Positions 53,093-62,800 of a stretch of 64,000 bases of DNA are shown here, piece after piece (the first letter of the stretch is position 1; every line of letters starts with the position of its first letter). Below the pieces are notes generated by a model, which saw only the letters and a list, made by a program, of their open reading frames with translations, had not been told where the DNA came from and ran no database searches. Source of the stretch: Alphaproteobacteria bacterium 32-64-14 (GTDB taxonomy: Bacteria; Pseudomonadota; Alphaproteobacteria; Caulobacterales; Hyphomonadaceae); contig NCEM01000007.1 of the NCBI GenBank assembly GCA_002280725.1, positions 1-64,000 of the forward strand. Direction: 5' to 3'. Made by a program: the position numbers and the translations under genes.

Positions 53093-55326
53093 CCCTTTAC
53101 GCGATCAGCCGAATCCACGACCGCCAGCGCGCGCAGCGCGGCGACGATCTGCGTGAGGCGCTTGTTGTCCTCGACTTCGACGTCGAATTCGAAGTCGAAG
53201 AAATCCGGTGTGCGCTTCAGCGTCTTCACGTTGATGATGTTGCCCTGGGCATCGGAGACGGTCTTGGCCAGCAGCGCGAGCGCGCCGCGACGGTTGGCCG
53301 TGGTGACATGGATACGGCCGACGGCCAGCGCGTCGCTGTCGCCCTTTGGCTTCCAGCGCAGATCGAGCCAGCGATCGGACTGGGTTTCGTATTCGGCGAG
53401 GCGGGCGCAGTCGATGACGTGGACCTCGATGCCCTTCTCGGGGATAAGCACGCCGACGATGCGATCACCTGGCAGCGGCGAGCAGCATTCGGCAAGATGC
53501 ATGGTGACGCCGGCGGTCATCTCTCCGCCGGCGACGAGGCTGGGCCCTTCGGCATCATGCGATGCCATGGCGTGGCGGCCGGGATCATCGAGGCCTGGGA
53601 AGGCCTTCTCCAGCATCTCCGCGGTTGAGACGCGGCCACGGCCGATGGCTTCGGACAGGGCGTCGACCCTTTCGAAGCCGGCACGCTCGGCCATTTCGGC
53701 CTGGTCGACTTCCACGGGATCGAGACCGATGCGGCGCAGGGCGTGCTCGATGAGACGCTCGCCGATGGCGATGAACTCGCCACGTTCTGCGGTGCGGGTA
53801 AGCCTGCGGATGGCGGAGCGCGCGCGGCCGGTGACGGCGAGGCTTTCCCAATGCGGCTGGGCAGCGGGCCTTGCGCCGCGCAGGACTTCGATGGTGTCGC
53901 CATTTTCCAGCACGGTGCGCAGCGGACGCTCCTGTCCGTTGATGCGCGCGCCGATCGTGGTGTCGCCGATCTCGGTGTGGACAGCGTAGGCGAAATCGAG
54001 CGGCGTGGCGCCGGCAGGGAGACGCACGAGCGTTCCCTTCGGCGTGAAGACGAACACGCTGTCGCGGTACATCTGCAGCTTGGCATGCTCGAGGAATTCC
54101 TCGGGCGAGCCGCCGTGCTTCAGCATGTCCGCGAATTCAGTGAGTTCGGCTTCGGCGTCGAGACCGGCTTCGCGCGCGGCTTCCGCGTCGAAGCCGTATT
54201 GCGAGTTCTTGTAGCTCCAGTGCGCAGCAACGCCGCGCTCGGCCACCGCCTCCATATCGCGCGTGCGGATCTGCAGCTCGACGCGGCGATTGCCCGGTCC
54301 GAGGAAGGTGGTGTGGAGCGAACGGTAGCCGTTGGGCTTGGGAACGGAGATGTAGTCCTTGAACTTCTCCGACAGCGCCGCCCACTGCTGGTGCGCGGCG
54401 CCGAGCGCGCGGTAGCACTCCTCTGTCGTGCTCACGATCAGGCGGAAGGCGAACACGTCGCCCAGATCCTTGAACGAGATCGACTTGGTTTCGAGCTTCC
54501 GCCAGATCGAATAGGGCCGCTTCATCCTGCCTTCGAGGTCGCCACGCACCCCGCGCGTGAGCATCACCGTGTCGATGTCGGAGCGGATGCGGTCGAGCAC
54601 CGAGCTGTCGTCGGAGACCAACTCCTCGAGACGCTTCGTGATGGCCGAATAGGCGACGGGGTTCACCTGCTTGAACGCGAGGTCTTCCAACTCGCCCGCG
54701 AAGATCGAGAGGCCGACGCGGCGGGCGAGGGGCGCGTAGATGTCCAGCGTCTCACGCGAGACGCGCAGGCGCGATTCCTCCGTCGGCATGAACTCGATCG
54801 TGCGCATGTTGTGCAGGCGATCGGCCAGCTTCACGAGCAGGACGCGGATATCCTTGGTGGTGGCGAGGATGAACTTCTGGAAGTTCTCCGCCTGGATAAG
54901 GGCGCGTGGGGAGTTGTTGCCGGTGACCTTGGGAAGCTTGGTGACGCCCTCCACCAGATCGGCCACTTCCTTGCCGAACAGATCCCGGATGTCGTCGGTC
55001 GACACTTCCGTGTCCTCGACCACATCATGCAGCAGGCCGGCGATGATGGTCGACTGGTCGAGCTTGAGGTCGGTGAGCAGGCCCGCGACGGAGACGGGGT
55101 GCGCGAAGTACGGGTCACCTGAATGGCGCAGCTGCTGGCCGTGCTTCATGACGGCGTAGACGTACGCCTTGTTGAGTTCGTCCTCGCTCGCGTCTGGCTG
55201 ATACGCCTTTACGCGGTCGACGAGCTCGTTCTGACGGAGGAATTTCCGGCCGCGCGGTTTTGCGGCGGCAGGGGCAGGCGCCGGTTCAGATTTCTTGAAG
55301 GGGGCGACGTTACCCGATTGCCCCAT
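53089..55326 (-). CDS. rsh: Bifunctional (p)ppGpp synthetase/hydrolase (RelA/SpoT homologue)
   Basis: 745 aa. The HD hydrolase domain is at about 50-200 (RHSGDPYFAHPVSVAGLL, GLLHDVVEDTEVSTDDI, LADRLHNMRTIEFM), the synthetase at about 245-370 (VFAFRLIVSTTEECYRALG, SVPKPNGYRSLHTTFLG), then the TGS domain (FVFTPKGTLVRLPAGATPLDFAYAVH), a helical linker and an ACT domain near the C-terminus. Both catalytic halves keep their signature residues, so it should make and destroy (p)ppGpp and control the stringent response. It follows rpoZ in the same order as in many alphaproteobacteria. Confidence 0.97.
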   Translation of the reverse strand: MGQSGNVAPFKKSEPAPAPAAAKPRGRKFLRQNELVDRVKAYQPDASEDELNKAYVYAVMKHGQQLRHSGDPYFAHPVSVAGLLTDLKLDQSTIIAGLLHDVVEDTEVSTDDIRDLFGKEVADLVEGVTKLPKVTGNNSPRALIQAENFQKFILATTKDIRVLLVKLADRLHNMRTIEFMPTEESRLRVSRETLDIYAPLARRVGLSIFAGELEDLAFKQVNPVAYSAITKRLEELVSDDSSVLDRIRSDIDTVMLTRGVRGDLEGRMKRPYSIWRKLETKSISFKDLGDVFAFRLIVSTTEECYRALGAAHQQWAALSEKFKDYISVPKPNGYRSLHTTFLGPGNRRVELQIRTRDMEAVAERGVAAHWSYKNSQYGFDAEAAREAGLDAEAELTEFADMLKHGGSPEEFLEHAKLQMYRDSVFVFTPKGTLVRLPAGATPLDFAYAVHTEIGDTTIGARINGQERPLRTVLENGDTIEVLRGARPAAQPHWESLAVTGRARSAIRRLTRTAERGEFIAIGERLIEHALRRIGLDPVEVDQAEMAERAGFERVDALSEAIGRGRVSTAEMLEKAFPGLDDPGRHAMASHDAEGPSLVAGGEMTAGVTMHLAECCSPLPGDRIVGVLIPEKGIEVHVIDCARLAEYETQSDRWLDLRWKPKGDSDALAVGRIHVTTANRRGALALLAKTVSDAQGNIINVKTLKRTPDFFDFEFDVEVEDNKRLTQIVAALRALAVVDSADRVKG

Positions 55327-55338
55327 AAGCCTCGCCTC

Positions 55339-55689
55339 TTAGAAACGCTCTTCGCGCGCCGACTCCAGCTCGACCTGATAGGCCTTGAGAACTTCTTCTT
55401 CCGAAGAAGCGGGAGCAGCGGCAAGCGCGCGCTTGTCGGCTTCTTTCTCGGCTTCCTCGCCCGGACGCACTTCCTGCAACTCGGCCACCAGGCTGTCGCG
55501 GATGGTTTCGAGGTCGATCGTCTCGTCCGCGATTTCGCGAAGGGCCACGACCGGATCCTTGTCGTTGTCGCGATCGATGGTGATCGGGGCGCCCTGACGG
55601 ATTACGCGCGCGCGATGCGCAGCAAGGAGAACCAGCTGGAAGCGGTTCGGAACCTTTTCCACGCAGTCTTCAACCGTCACGCGGGCCAT
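55339..55689 (-). CDS. rpoZ: RNA polymerase omega subunit
   Basis: 116 aa, usual for alphaproteobacteria. The sequence [30 protein letters not shown] is the omega signature, with the C-terminal part charged and helical. Omega helps assembly of core polymerase and in proteobacteria contributes to ppGpp binding. The gene is the first of the minus-strand run, 12 nt before rsh. Confidence 0.97.
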   Translation of the reverse strand: MARVTVEDCVEKVPNRFQLVLLAAHRARVIRQGAPITIDRDNDKDPVVALREIADETIDLETIRDSLVAELQEVRPGEEAEKEADKRALAAAPASSEEEVLKAYQVELESAREERF

Positions 55690-55878
55690 GCGTCTCTCCT
55701 TTGGGAACCGCCCTCCCTACAGGAAAGGGTTCGCGGGCGCAACATAGGCTTTCAACGGGATTCTGGCCAGTTTTTTGAGCGTTTTGCTGCGATCCGGCCA
55801 CCCTGCCCCGTGCAGGGCCCTCCGGAACACGCGCCTATTTGACCCGGCCGCCACGCCCAGTGCAGGAAGGCCGGGACG

Positions 55879-56562
55879 GTGAGGCTTGGAGATTTGTTGC
55901 CAAAGGCGATGGCCGCAGCCCCAGCGGAAGCCCCGCTCGATTGCCCGCTTTGCCCGCGGCTGGTGAAATTCCGGCAGGCCAACCAGCGCGCCCGCCCGGA
56001 CTGGTTCAACGCGCCCGTACCCTGGTTTGGCGACACGTCGGGGCGGCTGCTGAGCGTCGGACCGGCTCACGGGCTTCAGGGCGCGAACAGGACCGGGCGG
56101 CCGTTCACTGGGGATTACGCAGGTGACCTGCTCTATTCGACGCTGGCGAAGTTCGGCCTGTCGATCGGGACTTTCATAAGCGGGTCGGATGAAGAGTTGG
56201 CGTTGAGGGACACCCTGATTTCGAGCGCGTTGCGCTGCGTGCCGCCGGAAAACAAGCCGACCGGGGCGGAGATCGTCACCTGCCGGCAATTCCTGATCAG
56301 CCGGATGGCGCAATTGCCGAACCTTAGGGTGATCCTGGCGCTCGGGCGGATTGCGCATGACAGCACGGTACGCGCGCTCGACGGCAGGCCATCTACAGCC
56401 GTGTTCGGCCATGGCCGGCGCCACACCCTGACCTCGCCGGCTGGCCCAGCGGTGCTTCACGACAGCTATCACTGCACCCGCTACAACACGAATACAGGAC
56501 GGCTTACTGTGGAGATGTTTCATTCTGTGTTCGCCGCCATCGCCAAAGACCTTGAAGGTTGA
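55879..56562 (+). CDS. Family 5 uracil-DNA glycosylase (UDGb)
   Basis: 227 aa from a GTG; an in-frame ATG at 55909 is an alternative. Four Cys near the N-terminus (CPLCPRLVKF and later CVPPENKPTGAEIVTC) would hold a 4Fe-4S cluster. The motif VGPAHGLQGANRTGRPFTGDYAGDLLY is close to the UDGb active-site motif, and VLHDSYHCTRYNTNTGRL near the end corresponds to motif 3. Such enzymes remove uracil and some deaminated purines from DNA. It diverges from rpoZ. Confidence 0.9.
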   Translation: MRLGDLLPKAMAAAPAEAPLDCPLCPRLVKFRQANQRARPDWFNAPVPWFGDTSGRLLSVGPAHGLQGANRTGRPFTGDYAGDLLYSTLAKFGLSIGTFISGSDEELALRDTLISSALRCVPPENKPTGAEIVTCRQFLISRMAQLPNLRVILALGRIAHDSTVRALDGRPSTAVFGHGRRHTLTSPAGPAVLHDSYHCTRYNTNTGRLTVEMFHSVFAAIAKDLEG

Positions 56563-56619
56563 GGGACCTTGATGCCTGAAGTGGCTTTGCCATCTCTCTG
56601 TTTTGGATAGAGTGGCGGT

Positions 56620-57072
56620 ATGGAACCGATCGAACGCGATCTTGCGGAGCGGAAAGCCGAGCTGAAAAGGCTGGCGATCGAGCTTCAGCGTCTTGAGGAA
56701 GCGCCCGCCCGCCGCGGGACAGCGACCTATCGCGAGAAGAATCGGGACATCGCCAGCCTGCGCCAGCGAATCGACGTGGTGAAGTTCGGCATCGGCGAGA
56801 CCGAGGAAATTATCGCCGAGCACCGCCGCCACGTGCGCGACCGCGAAAACAATGTACGTCCGGTGAAGCCGGATACCTCGTTGCGCCGGGCGTTGAGCGA
56901 CAAGGAGCGCAAGCGCATTGCGACGGACTATCGCCGGAAGATCCTCGCCCAGATGCGGGTTTACGGTCCCGAGTTCGACCCACGCACGCTGAAGGTGCAT
57001 GTCGAGCGTGTGACGGACCTGCACGGCCATGCGATCTGCGGCTACACGATCAGCGCGCCCGACGAGGCCTGA
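56620..57072 (+). CDS. Hypothetical coiled-coil protein
   Basis: 150 aa. The first 90 residues are highly charged and helical (LAERKAELKRLAIELQRLEE, IASLRQRIDVVKFGIGETEEIIAEHRR), predicted coiled coil; the last 60 (KERKRIATDYRRKILAQMRVYG ... HVERVTDLHGHAICGYTIS) look folded. No signal or membrane segment and no known domain. It is 57 nt after the glycosylase gene, with no link implied by sequence. Confidence 0.65.
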   Translation: MEPIERDLAERKAELKRLAIELQRLEEAPARRGTATYREKNRDIASLRQRIDVVKFGIGETEEIIAEHRRHVRDRENNVRPVKPDTSLRRALSDKERKRIATDYRRKILAQMRVYGPEFDPRTLKVHVERVTDLHGHAICGYTISAPDEA

Positions 57073-57136
57073 GGGCCTGGGCCCTGTAAAACCGCTGGAC
57101 CCCCAGAGACGGACTTGCTACCTGCGCCAGCGGCTC

Positions 57137-57210
57137 GCGGGTATAGCTCAATGGTAGAGCAGCAGCCTTCCAAGCTGAATACGAGGGTTCGATTCCCTCT
57201 ACCCGCTCCA
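57137..57210 (+). tRNA. tRNA-Gly (anticodon TCC)
   Basis: A full cloverleaf folds: acceptor GCGGGTA pairs with TACCCGC, the D arm is GCTC/GAGC with GG in the loop, the anticodon loop CTTCCAA holds TCC at 57169-57171, the T arm carries GGTTCGATTCC, and CCA is encoded (57208-57210). The first pair of the anticodon stem is a G-A mismatch, as seen in related glycine tRNAs. Confidence 0.97.
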
Positions 57211-57482
57211 GTCTCCTCAAATGAAGATCCAGATCGCGCGAGGTAAAGCGCAAGGCGAGCGTGTCCGGTGCTGAGGCTTTCCTAGCATTCGTGCGGGCTG
57301 GCTTAACCATTGGGCGGCCGGCGCTCAGTCTTTCTTAGGGATAATAGCGTACGAATTGTCGCAGGGAGACGCACTGCACCTGCAGCCTCGCTTCCGCCCT
57401 ATGGGTGGGGATTCGGCGAAGGACTGGGGGCACTGCGTTCCGCACCGGCAAAAGGCCGGGCGGGGATCAAGGGCTGGAAGCG
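57211..57482. other. Gap between tRNA-Gly and the histidine kinase
   Basis: 272 bp without a recognised gene. The reading frames on both strands look like shadow sequence; no T-rich terminator is obvious. Confidence 0.4.
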
Positions 57483-59117
57483 ATGTCGCCGACTGAAATG
57501 CAGAACGTCGATCCCATCTTCTTGGAAGCAATCGAGAACCTGCCCGACGGCATTTCGATTTTCGACCGCAACGGCGTGCCGATGCTGCACAACCGGATGT
57601 CGGAGAAGCGCTTTCCCCACCTGTATGAGGCCTTCGCAAACGGCGCCAAGCACTATCGCGAGGCGATGGAGTATTCGATCCGGCAGTCGCGCCCCGATTT
57701 TACCGATGGCCAGGTGGCCGAACAGGTCGAGCATTTCAACAACCTCACTGAGACCGGCGAGACCTACGAGACCAAGACCAACGACAACCGGATCGTGCAG
57801 ATCACCTATCGTCCGATGGCGGACGGCCGGAAGGTCGCCATCTCGGTCGACGTGACCGAGCTTCGCCAGCGCGAGCGCGAGCTGAAGAAGGCGCAGGCTG
57901 CGGCCATCGCCGCCTCCAACGCGAAGTCCGCCTTCCTTGCCAACATGAGCCATGAGATCCGCACGCCGTTGAACGGCATTCTCGGCATGGCGCAGGTGCT
58001 GGAGATGGGCGGCCTTTCCGACGAGCAGCGCGAGCAGGTACAGACCATTCTCGACAGCGGCCGCAACCTTATGGCGCTGCTGAACGACGTGCTCGACCTG
58101 TCGAAGATCGAAGCGGGCAAGATCGCGATCGTGAAGGCGGACACCGATCTTACGCACACGCTGCGCCGGCTGCATCGCCTGTGGAAACCGAAGGCGGAAG
58201 AAGCCGGCCTCGAATTCTACCTGTCGCTGGACGCGGACCTGCCGCAGGTTCTAAATTTCGACGCTGTGCGCGTGCGCCAATGCGTTTCCAACCTGATTTC
58301 AAACGCCATCAAGTTCACCAAGCAGGGCCGGGTCGAGGTGTTCGTGACGGCGCGCCGCATGCCCGACGGGCAGAACCTGGTGAGGGTTCGCGTGTCCGAC
58401 ACCGGCATTGGCATGGACGAGGCGACCACGGCGCGTTTGTTCAGCCCTTTCACGCAAGCTGACGACTCCACGTCGCGCAAGTATGGCGGAACGGGCCTTG
58501 GCCTCTCCATCACGCGCAAGCTGGCGGAACTCATGGGCGGCGAAGCCAATGTGCGCTCCGAACCCGGCCGTGGATCGGAATTCACCTTCAGCTTCCTTGC
58601 AGGCGAAGCAGCGCCCCAGCACCGCGTCGTCAGCGAGGGCGTGCCGCTGAGCGAAGACGAAGCCCGCAATACGCTCAAGGGTCAGAACCTGCGCCTGCTG
58701 CTGGTCGATGATCACCCGATCAATCGCCAGGTGGTGTCGCTGTTCCTGCGCCCCTTCAACATGCGGATTGTCGAAGCGACCAACGGCTTGGAGGCGCTGG
58801 AGGCGCTGCGCCGCGAGACGTTCGATTTGGTCTGCCTCGACGTGCACATGCCGGTCATGGACGGCACGCAGACCATCGCCGCCATTCGCGACTCGGATGA
58901 GGCGTGGGCGAACATCCCGGTCATCGCGCTGACGGCGGACGCCATGACGGGCGACAAGGAGCGCTATCTGGGCATGGGCATGGACGGCTATCTGTCCAAG
59001 CCAATTGCGGAACGCGACCTGGTCACCGAGATCACGCGCGTCTGCGGCATGACGGCCGAACGGCTGATCGCGGCGCGCAACGCCAAGGTTGCCGCATCGG
59101 AAGCCAAGGCAGCCTGA
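57483..59117 (+). CDS. Hybrid sensor histidine kinase (PAS, HisKA, HATPase, REC)
   Basis: 544 aa from ATG 57483 with GGAAGCG upstream. A PAS-like domain (about 10-125) replaces a membrane sensor; there are no transmembrane helices, so it is cytoplasmic. HisKA follows with the phospho-acceptor His157 in FLANMSHEIRTPLNGILGMAQ, the ATPase domain has SNLISNAIKFT (N box), DTGIGM (G1) and GGTGLGLSITRKL (G2), and a C-terminal receiver has VDDHPIN and phospho-acceptor Asp in LVCLDVHMPVMDGTQTIAAI. No partner regulator or phosphotransferase is adjacent, so its target is unknown. Confidence 0.94.
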   Translation: MSPTEMQNVDPIFLEAIENLPDGISIFDRNGVPMLHNRMSEKRFPHLYEAFANGAKHYREAMEYSIRQSRPDFTDGQVAEQVEHFNNLTETGETYETKTNDNRIVQITYRPMADGRKVAISVDVTELRQRERELKKAQAAAIAASNAKSAFLANMSHEIRTPLNGILGMAQVLEMGGLSDEQREQVQTILDSGRNLMALLNDVLDLSKIEAGKIAIVKADTDLTHTLRRLHRLWKPKAEEAGLEFYLSLDADLPQVLNFDAVRVRQCVSNLISNAIKFTKQGRVEVFVTARRMPDGQNLVRVRVSDTGIGMDEATTARLFSPFTQADDSTSRKYGGTGLGLSITRKLAELMGGEANVRSEPGRGSEFTFSFLAGEAAPQHRVVSEGVPLSEDEARNTLKGQNLRLLLVDDHPINRQVVSLFLRPFNMRIVEATNGLEALEALRRETFDLVCLDVHMPVMDGTQTIAAIRDSDEAWANIPVIALTADAMTGDKERYLGMGMDGYLSKPIAERDLVTEITRVCGMTAERLIAARNAKVAASEAKAA

Positions 59118-59270
59118 CCTTCCTGCAACGCTATCGCCTTCGTTACCGCCGGCGCTGGAAAAATCGCTGGCGCTTTCCCTATCCGTAAGGTGATCTCCCT
59201 TCCAAGCCGCCTGAGCGCGGCGCCGCATGTGCGGACCCCCAACACGCTGGGGACCCAAGGGAGAGACGTC

Positions 59271-59825
59271 ATGAAGATTGCAACTCTGCTGGCTTCGGCC
59301 GCAGTCGCCGTGAGCCTGGCGGGCGCAGCGAGCGCCCAGCAAGGCGGAGCCGCCCCGGCAACGCCGCCAGCCGCCACCTGGCCCAAGGCTGAATACGTTT
59401 CCATTCCGATGGAGATCGCCGTCAACAAGCCAGCCGCTGACGTCTGGGCCAAGGTCGGCGGCTATTGCGACATCTCGAAATGGATCGCAGCCGGCCGAGA
59501 CGTGCCGTGCGTGATCACGTCGGGCAAAGGCGAAGTCGGCACCGTGCGCACCATCGCCGGCCGCGTCGTTGAAGTGATGACCGCCAAGAGCGAGTTCGGC
59601 TACGGCTATGCCCAGCCTGCAGTCGAGGGCAAGTGGTACGACACCTATCACGGCTTCCTCGAAGTGCGGCCGGTGAACGCTACGTCGTCGAAGATCGTCT
59701 ACACGCTGATGCTCGACGTTGCGAACAAGGCCGATCAGGCAGCGAAAGACGCAGACGTTGCAGGTCGCCGGAAGCAGTTCGAAGCGGCGCTCGCCAACAT
59801 GAAGAAGATCGCTGAAGGCGGCTGA
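59271..59825 (+). CDS. Secreted SRPBCC-fold protein
   Basis: 184 aa from ATG 59271 with GGGAGA upstream. A signal peptide (KIATLLASAAVAVSLAGAASA) precedes a START/Bet v1-like domain: VSIPMEIAVNKPAADVWAKVGGYCDISKWI, VPCVITSGKGEVGTVRTIAGRVVEVMTAKSEFGYGYAQP and VYTLMLDVANKADQA. This fold binds hydrophobic ligands; its ligand here is unknown. A strong terminator follows. Confidence 0.82.
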   Translation: MKIATLLASAAVAVSLAGAASAQQGGAAPATPPAATWPKAEYVSIPMEIAVNKPAADVWAKVGGYCDISKWIAAGRDVPCVITSGKGEVGTVRTIAGRVVEVMTAKSEFGYGYAQPAVEGKWYDTYHGFLEVRPVNATSSKIVYTLMLDVANKADQAAKDADVAGRRKQFEAALANMKKIAEGG

Positions 59826-59852
59826 TTGTTTCCAGCCTGAAAGACACGATGC

Positions 59853-59890
59853 GGCCCGCCGGTTCACACCGGCGGGCCGTTTTCGTTTTT
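59853..59890 (+). terminator. Rho-independent terminator after the SRPBCC gene
   Basis: Perfect 10-bp GC-rich arms (59853-59862 and 59869-59878) with a 6-nt loop, followed by GT then a T-rich run. It is 27 nt after the SRPBCC stop. It also sits at the end of the convergent AsmA-like gene, whose stop lies at 59889. Confidence 0.88.
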
Positions 59891-62800
59891 ACTGAATCGC
59901 CGGCTTGGCAGGGGCAGCCGGAAGCATTGCATCGGGCGCAGGTGGCGACTCGGTCGGGTTCTCGAAGATGCGCCGCAGCACGCCGGGCGTGAACGCGGCG
60001 ACCGGGTTGATGGAGACGCGGGCGCGCGCAAACGTGCCGCGCACCGAATAGGTCGGCGCGAACATGCCCTCGCCCTGACGCGAGACAAACAGGTCGCCGA
60101 TGACAGGCAGCCCGCCAAGCAGCGAGTTCACGCCGAAGGACGGCACCAGAACGCCATCAAGTGACAGCTCACCCGTTTCCGGCGAGATCCATCCGCGCGC
60201 CGTGATGCCCATGGCAGGGCCGGACGCGCGCATGCCCGGCGCATCGATGCGACCACCGGTAATGCGCACGGGCGCGTGCACCTCGGTGAACAGCACGCCA
60301 TCGCCCGAGAGAACGTCCGCCAGCCCTTGAAGGGACGCCAGCGAGAATATCTGCGCGAGGAGCGGGGCATCCTTCAGGCGCACATCGGTCATGGTCACGG
60401 TTGCGTCGCCGTCGGCGCCGATGAATGTGCCATCGATCGCGAGCTTGCCGCCGATGAGATAGTCGGCCTTGACAAGCACGCGCGCAGCAAAGCCCGCATC
60501 ATCTGCGCGCAGCGAGATGTTGCGCTTTTCCCCACTCGTACTGATGCCCACATTGACGTACTTGTCGCGCGAGATCTGGCCCGAGATCGACCCGCTGCGC
60601 GGCCCCTCGCCATCCACTGACAGCGCGATGCGGGCGTTCGATATCGTGGCGTCTTCGCGGACGATGAGCTTGTCGGCATTGAGCTGAAGCTCGTGCACCG
60701 GCCCCGCATCGCCCGGTCCGCCCATCGCGGGTTTCGTGGCAGCCGCGCCCGACATGTCGAGCATCTGGTCCATCCACGGACTGGCGTCGAAGAAAGGCCC
60801 TGAAAGCGCGGCGCGATAGCTGCCATCCTGGCGGCGCGTGACGCGGCCGTGCACGTCCAGCGTCCCGCGCGAGAACAGGCGCTCGATGTCGACGCCCTGC
60901 ACAGTACCGCCCGCATCCATCTGCGCGACTGCGCTCAGCTCCAGCCCGTCGGCATTGATGTCGCCGGCGAACACGGCGCCGTTGCCATCCTTTCCATACC
61001 GGAACGAGCCTTTGGCCGGCGCATCGAACGGTTTACGCCAGCCGACCTCGGCGATATCGACCTGAGCGTGTTCCAGATCGACCGTTGCAGTGACGGAGTC
61101 GAAGTTACGGCCGCCCGGGCCGGATGCGCGCAGTTCAAGCTCGGCCTCGCCCTGCATGAAGTTGCGCGCGGCAAGGCCGAAAGCGTTGAGCAGGTCAGGC
61201 GTCGCGCGGGCACGGGCCACGAGTTCGGCCTTTCCATCGCCGCCCTTCACTGTTTCGCGCCATTCGAACGTGACGGGCGCGGGGCCGAACTTGCCCTGCC
61301 CTTCCATTGCAATGCCATCCTGCGTCAGCTCGAAGCTCAACACGCCCTCGGCAAGTCCGAAGTCTCCCGCGATATCGGGAACGACGACCGTGTTGAAGCC
61401 GCCCTTGATGCTGTAGGTTATGTCTTCTTCCTTCAGCTCCTCGACCATCGGCGTGACGACGTGAACGCTGATGCTGCCAACGCCCGAGATCTGGCCGATC
61501 TGCAGGTCGTAGCGCGAGTCCACATCGAGCTTGCTCTCGTCGACCACGCGCAGGAGATCGTTGAGCGCACCACGGCCGAGCACGGTAACGTCCATCGCCG
61601 CGCCGGCGGGCGCGAATTGCGGCAGCACGACCTTTGCCTGCTCGATCTCCCAGGTCCGCAGACGGCCGCCCGTCACGTCGATGGAAATGCTGTTGCCCTT
61701 GAGATGCCCGACACCTGAGACATCGGTGGCCGGCGGGAAGTCGGGCAGGAATTTCACGGTTGCTTGCTCGACATTGAAGTCGAGCGATAAGGTCTCGTCG
61801 GGCAGGAATCCCTTGGAGCCGGCGCCCGGCGGCCAGTCGAACGTGAACACCGCGCCGTTGATCCTGGCCGCGGGAATGTTCTGCTTCACCCAGTCGCGCG
61901 CGTAGTAGCCCGTATGGACCGGCCAGAAAGCAATGACGTCCTGCGGCGTGAAGTCGCCTTCGGATGCGGCCTGGCCTTTCACGCCGACGGCAAGCGTCTC
62001 ACCCTCACCCTCGAACCAGATCTCACCAGAGCCGGATGCCGTCATGGCGCCGGTTCCGGCCTTGAGGTCGGAGATGACGACGCGCGTGCGATCGGCGGAA
62101 AGCTGCCCTGTGATGTCGACCGCCTTGAGCTGCATCGGCGCTTCAAAGAAGGGCGTCAGCGACATTGTGAAGGCATCGCTCGTCAGTGCGAAATCAGTCG
62201 GCAGGGTCGCGTCGCCCGCCATCATGGCGCGGGCGTCGAGCGAGCCTGCGAAATCGCCGGAGACGCGGTCGCTGTCGACGTTGAGTGACTCGAGCGTCAC
62301 GAATTTGGTGGCGGGGTCGTAGGACGCAGAGAAGGACAGATCGCGGACGGCGACGTTTTCTTCGCCAAGCTTCACCGATCCGGCGACGCCAGAGAGAGCA
62401 AGCTGCGTGTTGAGCAGGCCGCTGCGTTCGGTTGCGGTCACCGCAAAGGTTGCGCTGGCGGGCCTTGCGGATGTGAAGGCGTCGCCCGAGTACCCAAACA
62501 TCTGCGCGATAGACATCGGATCGACGCCCTCAAGCGTCAGCTGTCCGGCGGCGCGCTCAACCTGACCGTCCGATTCAAGCGCGATGCGCACCATGTTCGG
62601 CTCGCCTTCGCGCGCGCCCGCCAGACGCACATCCATTTCCAGCGAGACGCCCTCGCGCGTGGCTTTCCATTTTCCGTTGACCGGATCGGCGCCCCAGGTC
62701 GTGCCTGTCTTCTGGTCGATGACATCGAGGTGGAAGTTCGCGAGTTCGACCTGCTCGAACGATCCGGCGGCGATCAGGGCGCGGATTGGCGTTGCGAGCG

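Noticed and set aside
53743-55122. 459-codon plus-strand frame over rsh
   Set aside because: Antisense shadow of rsh.
58299-59867. 522-codon minus-strand frame over the histidine kinase
   Set aside because: Antisense shadow of a gene with intact HisKA, HATPase and receiver motifs.
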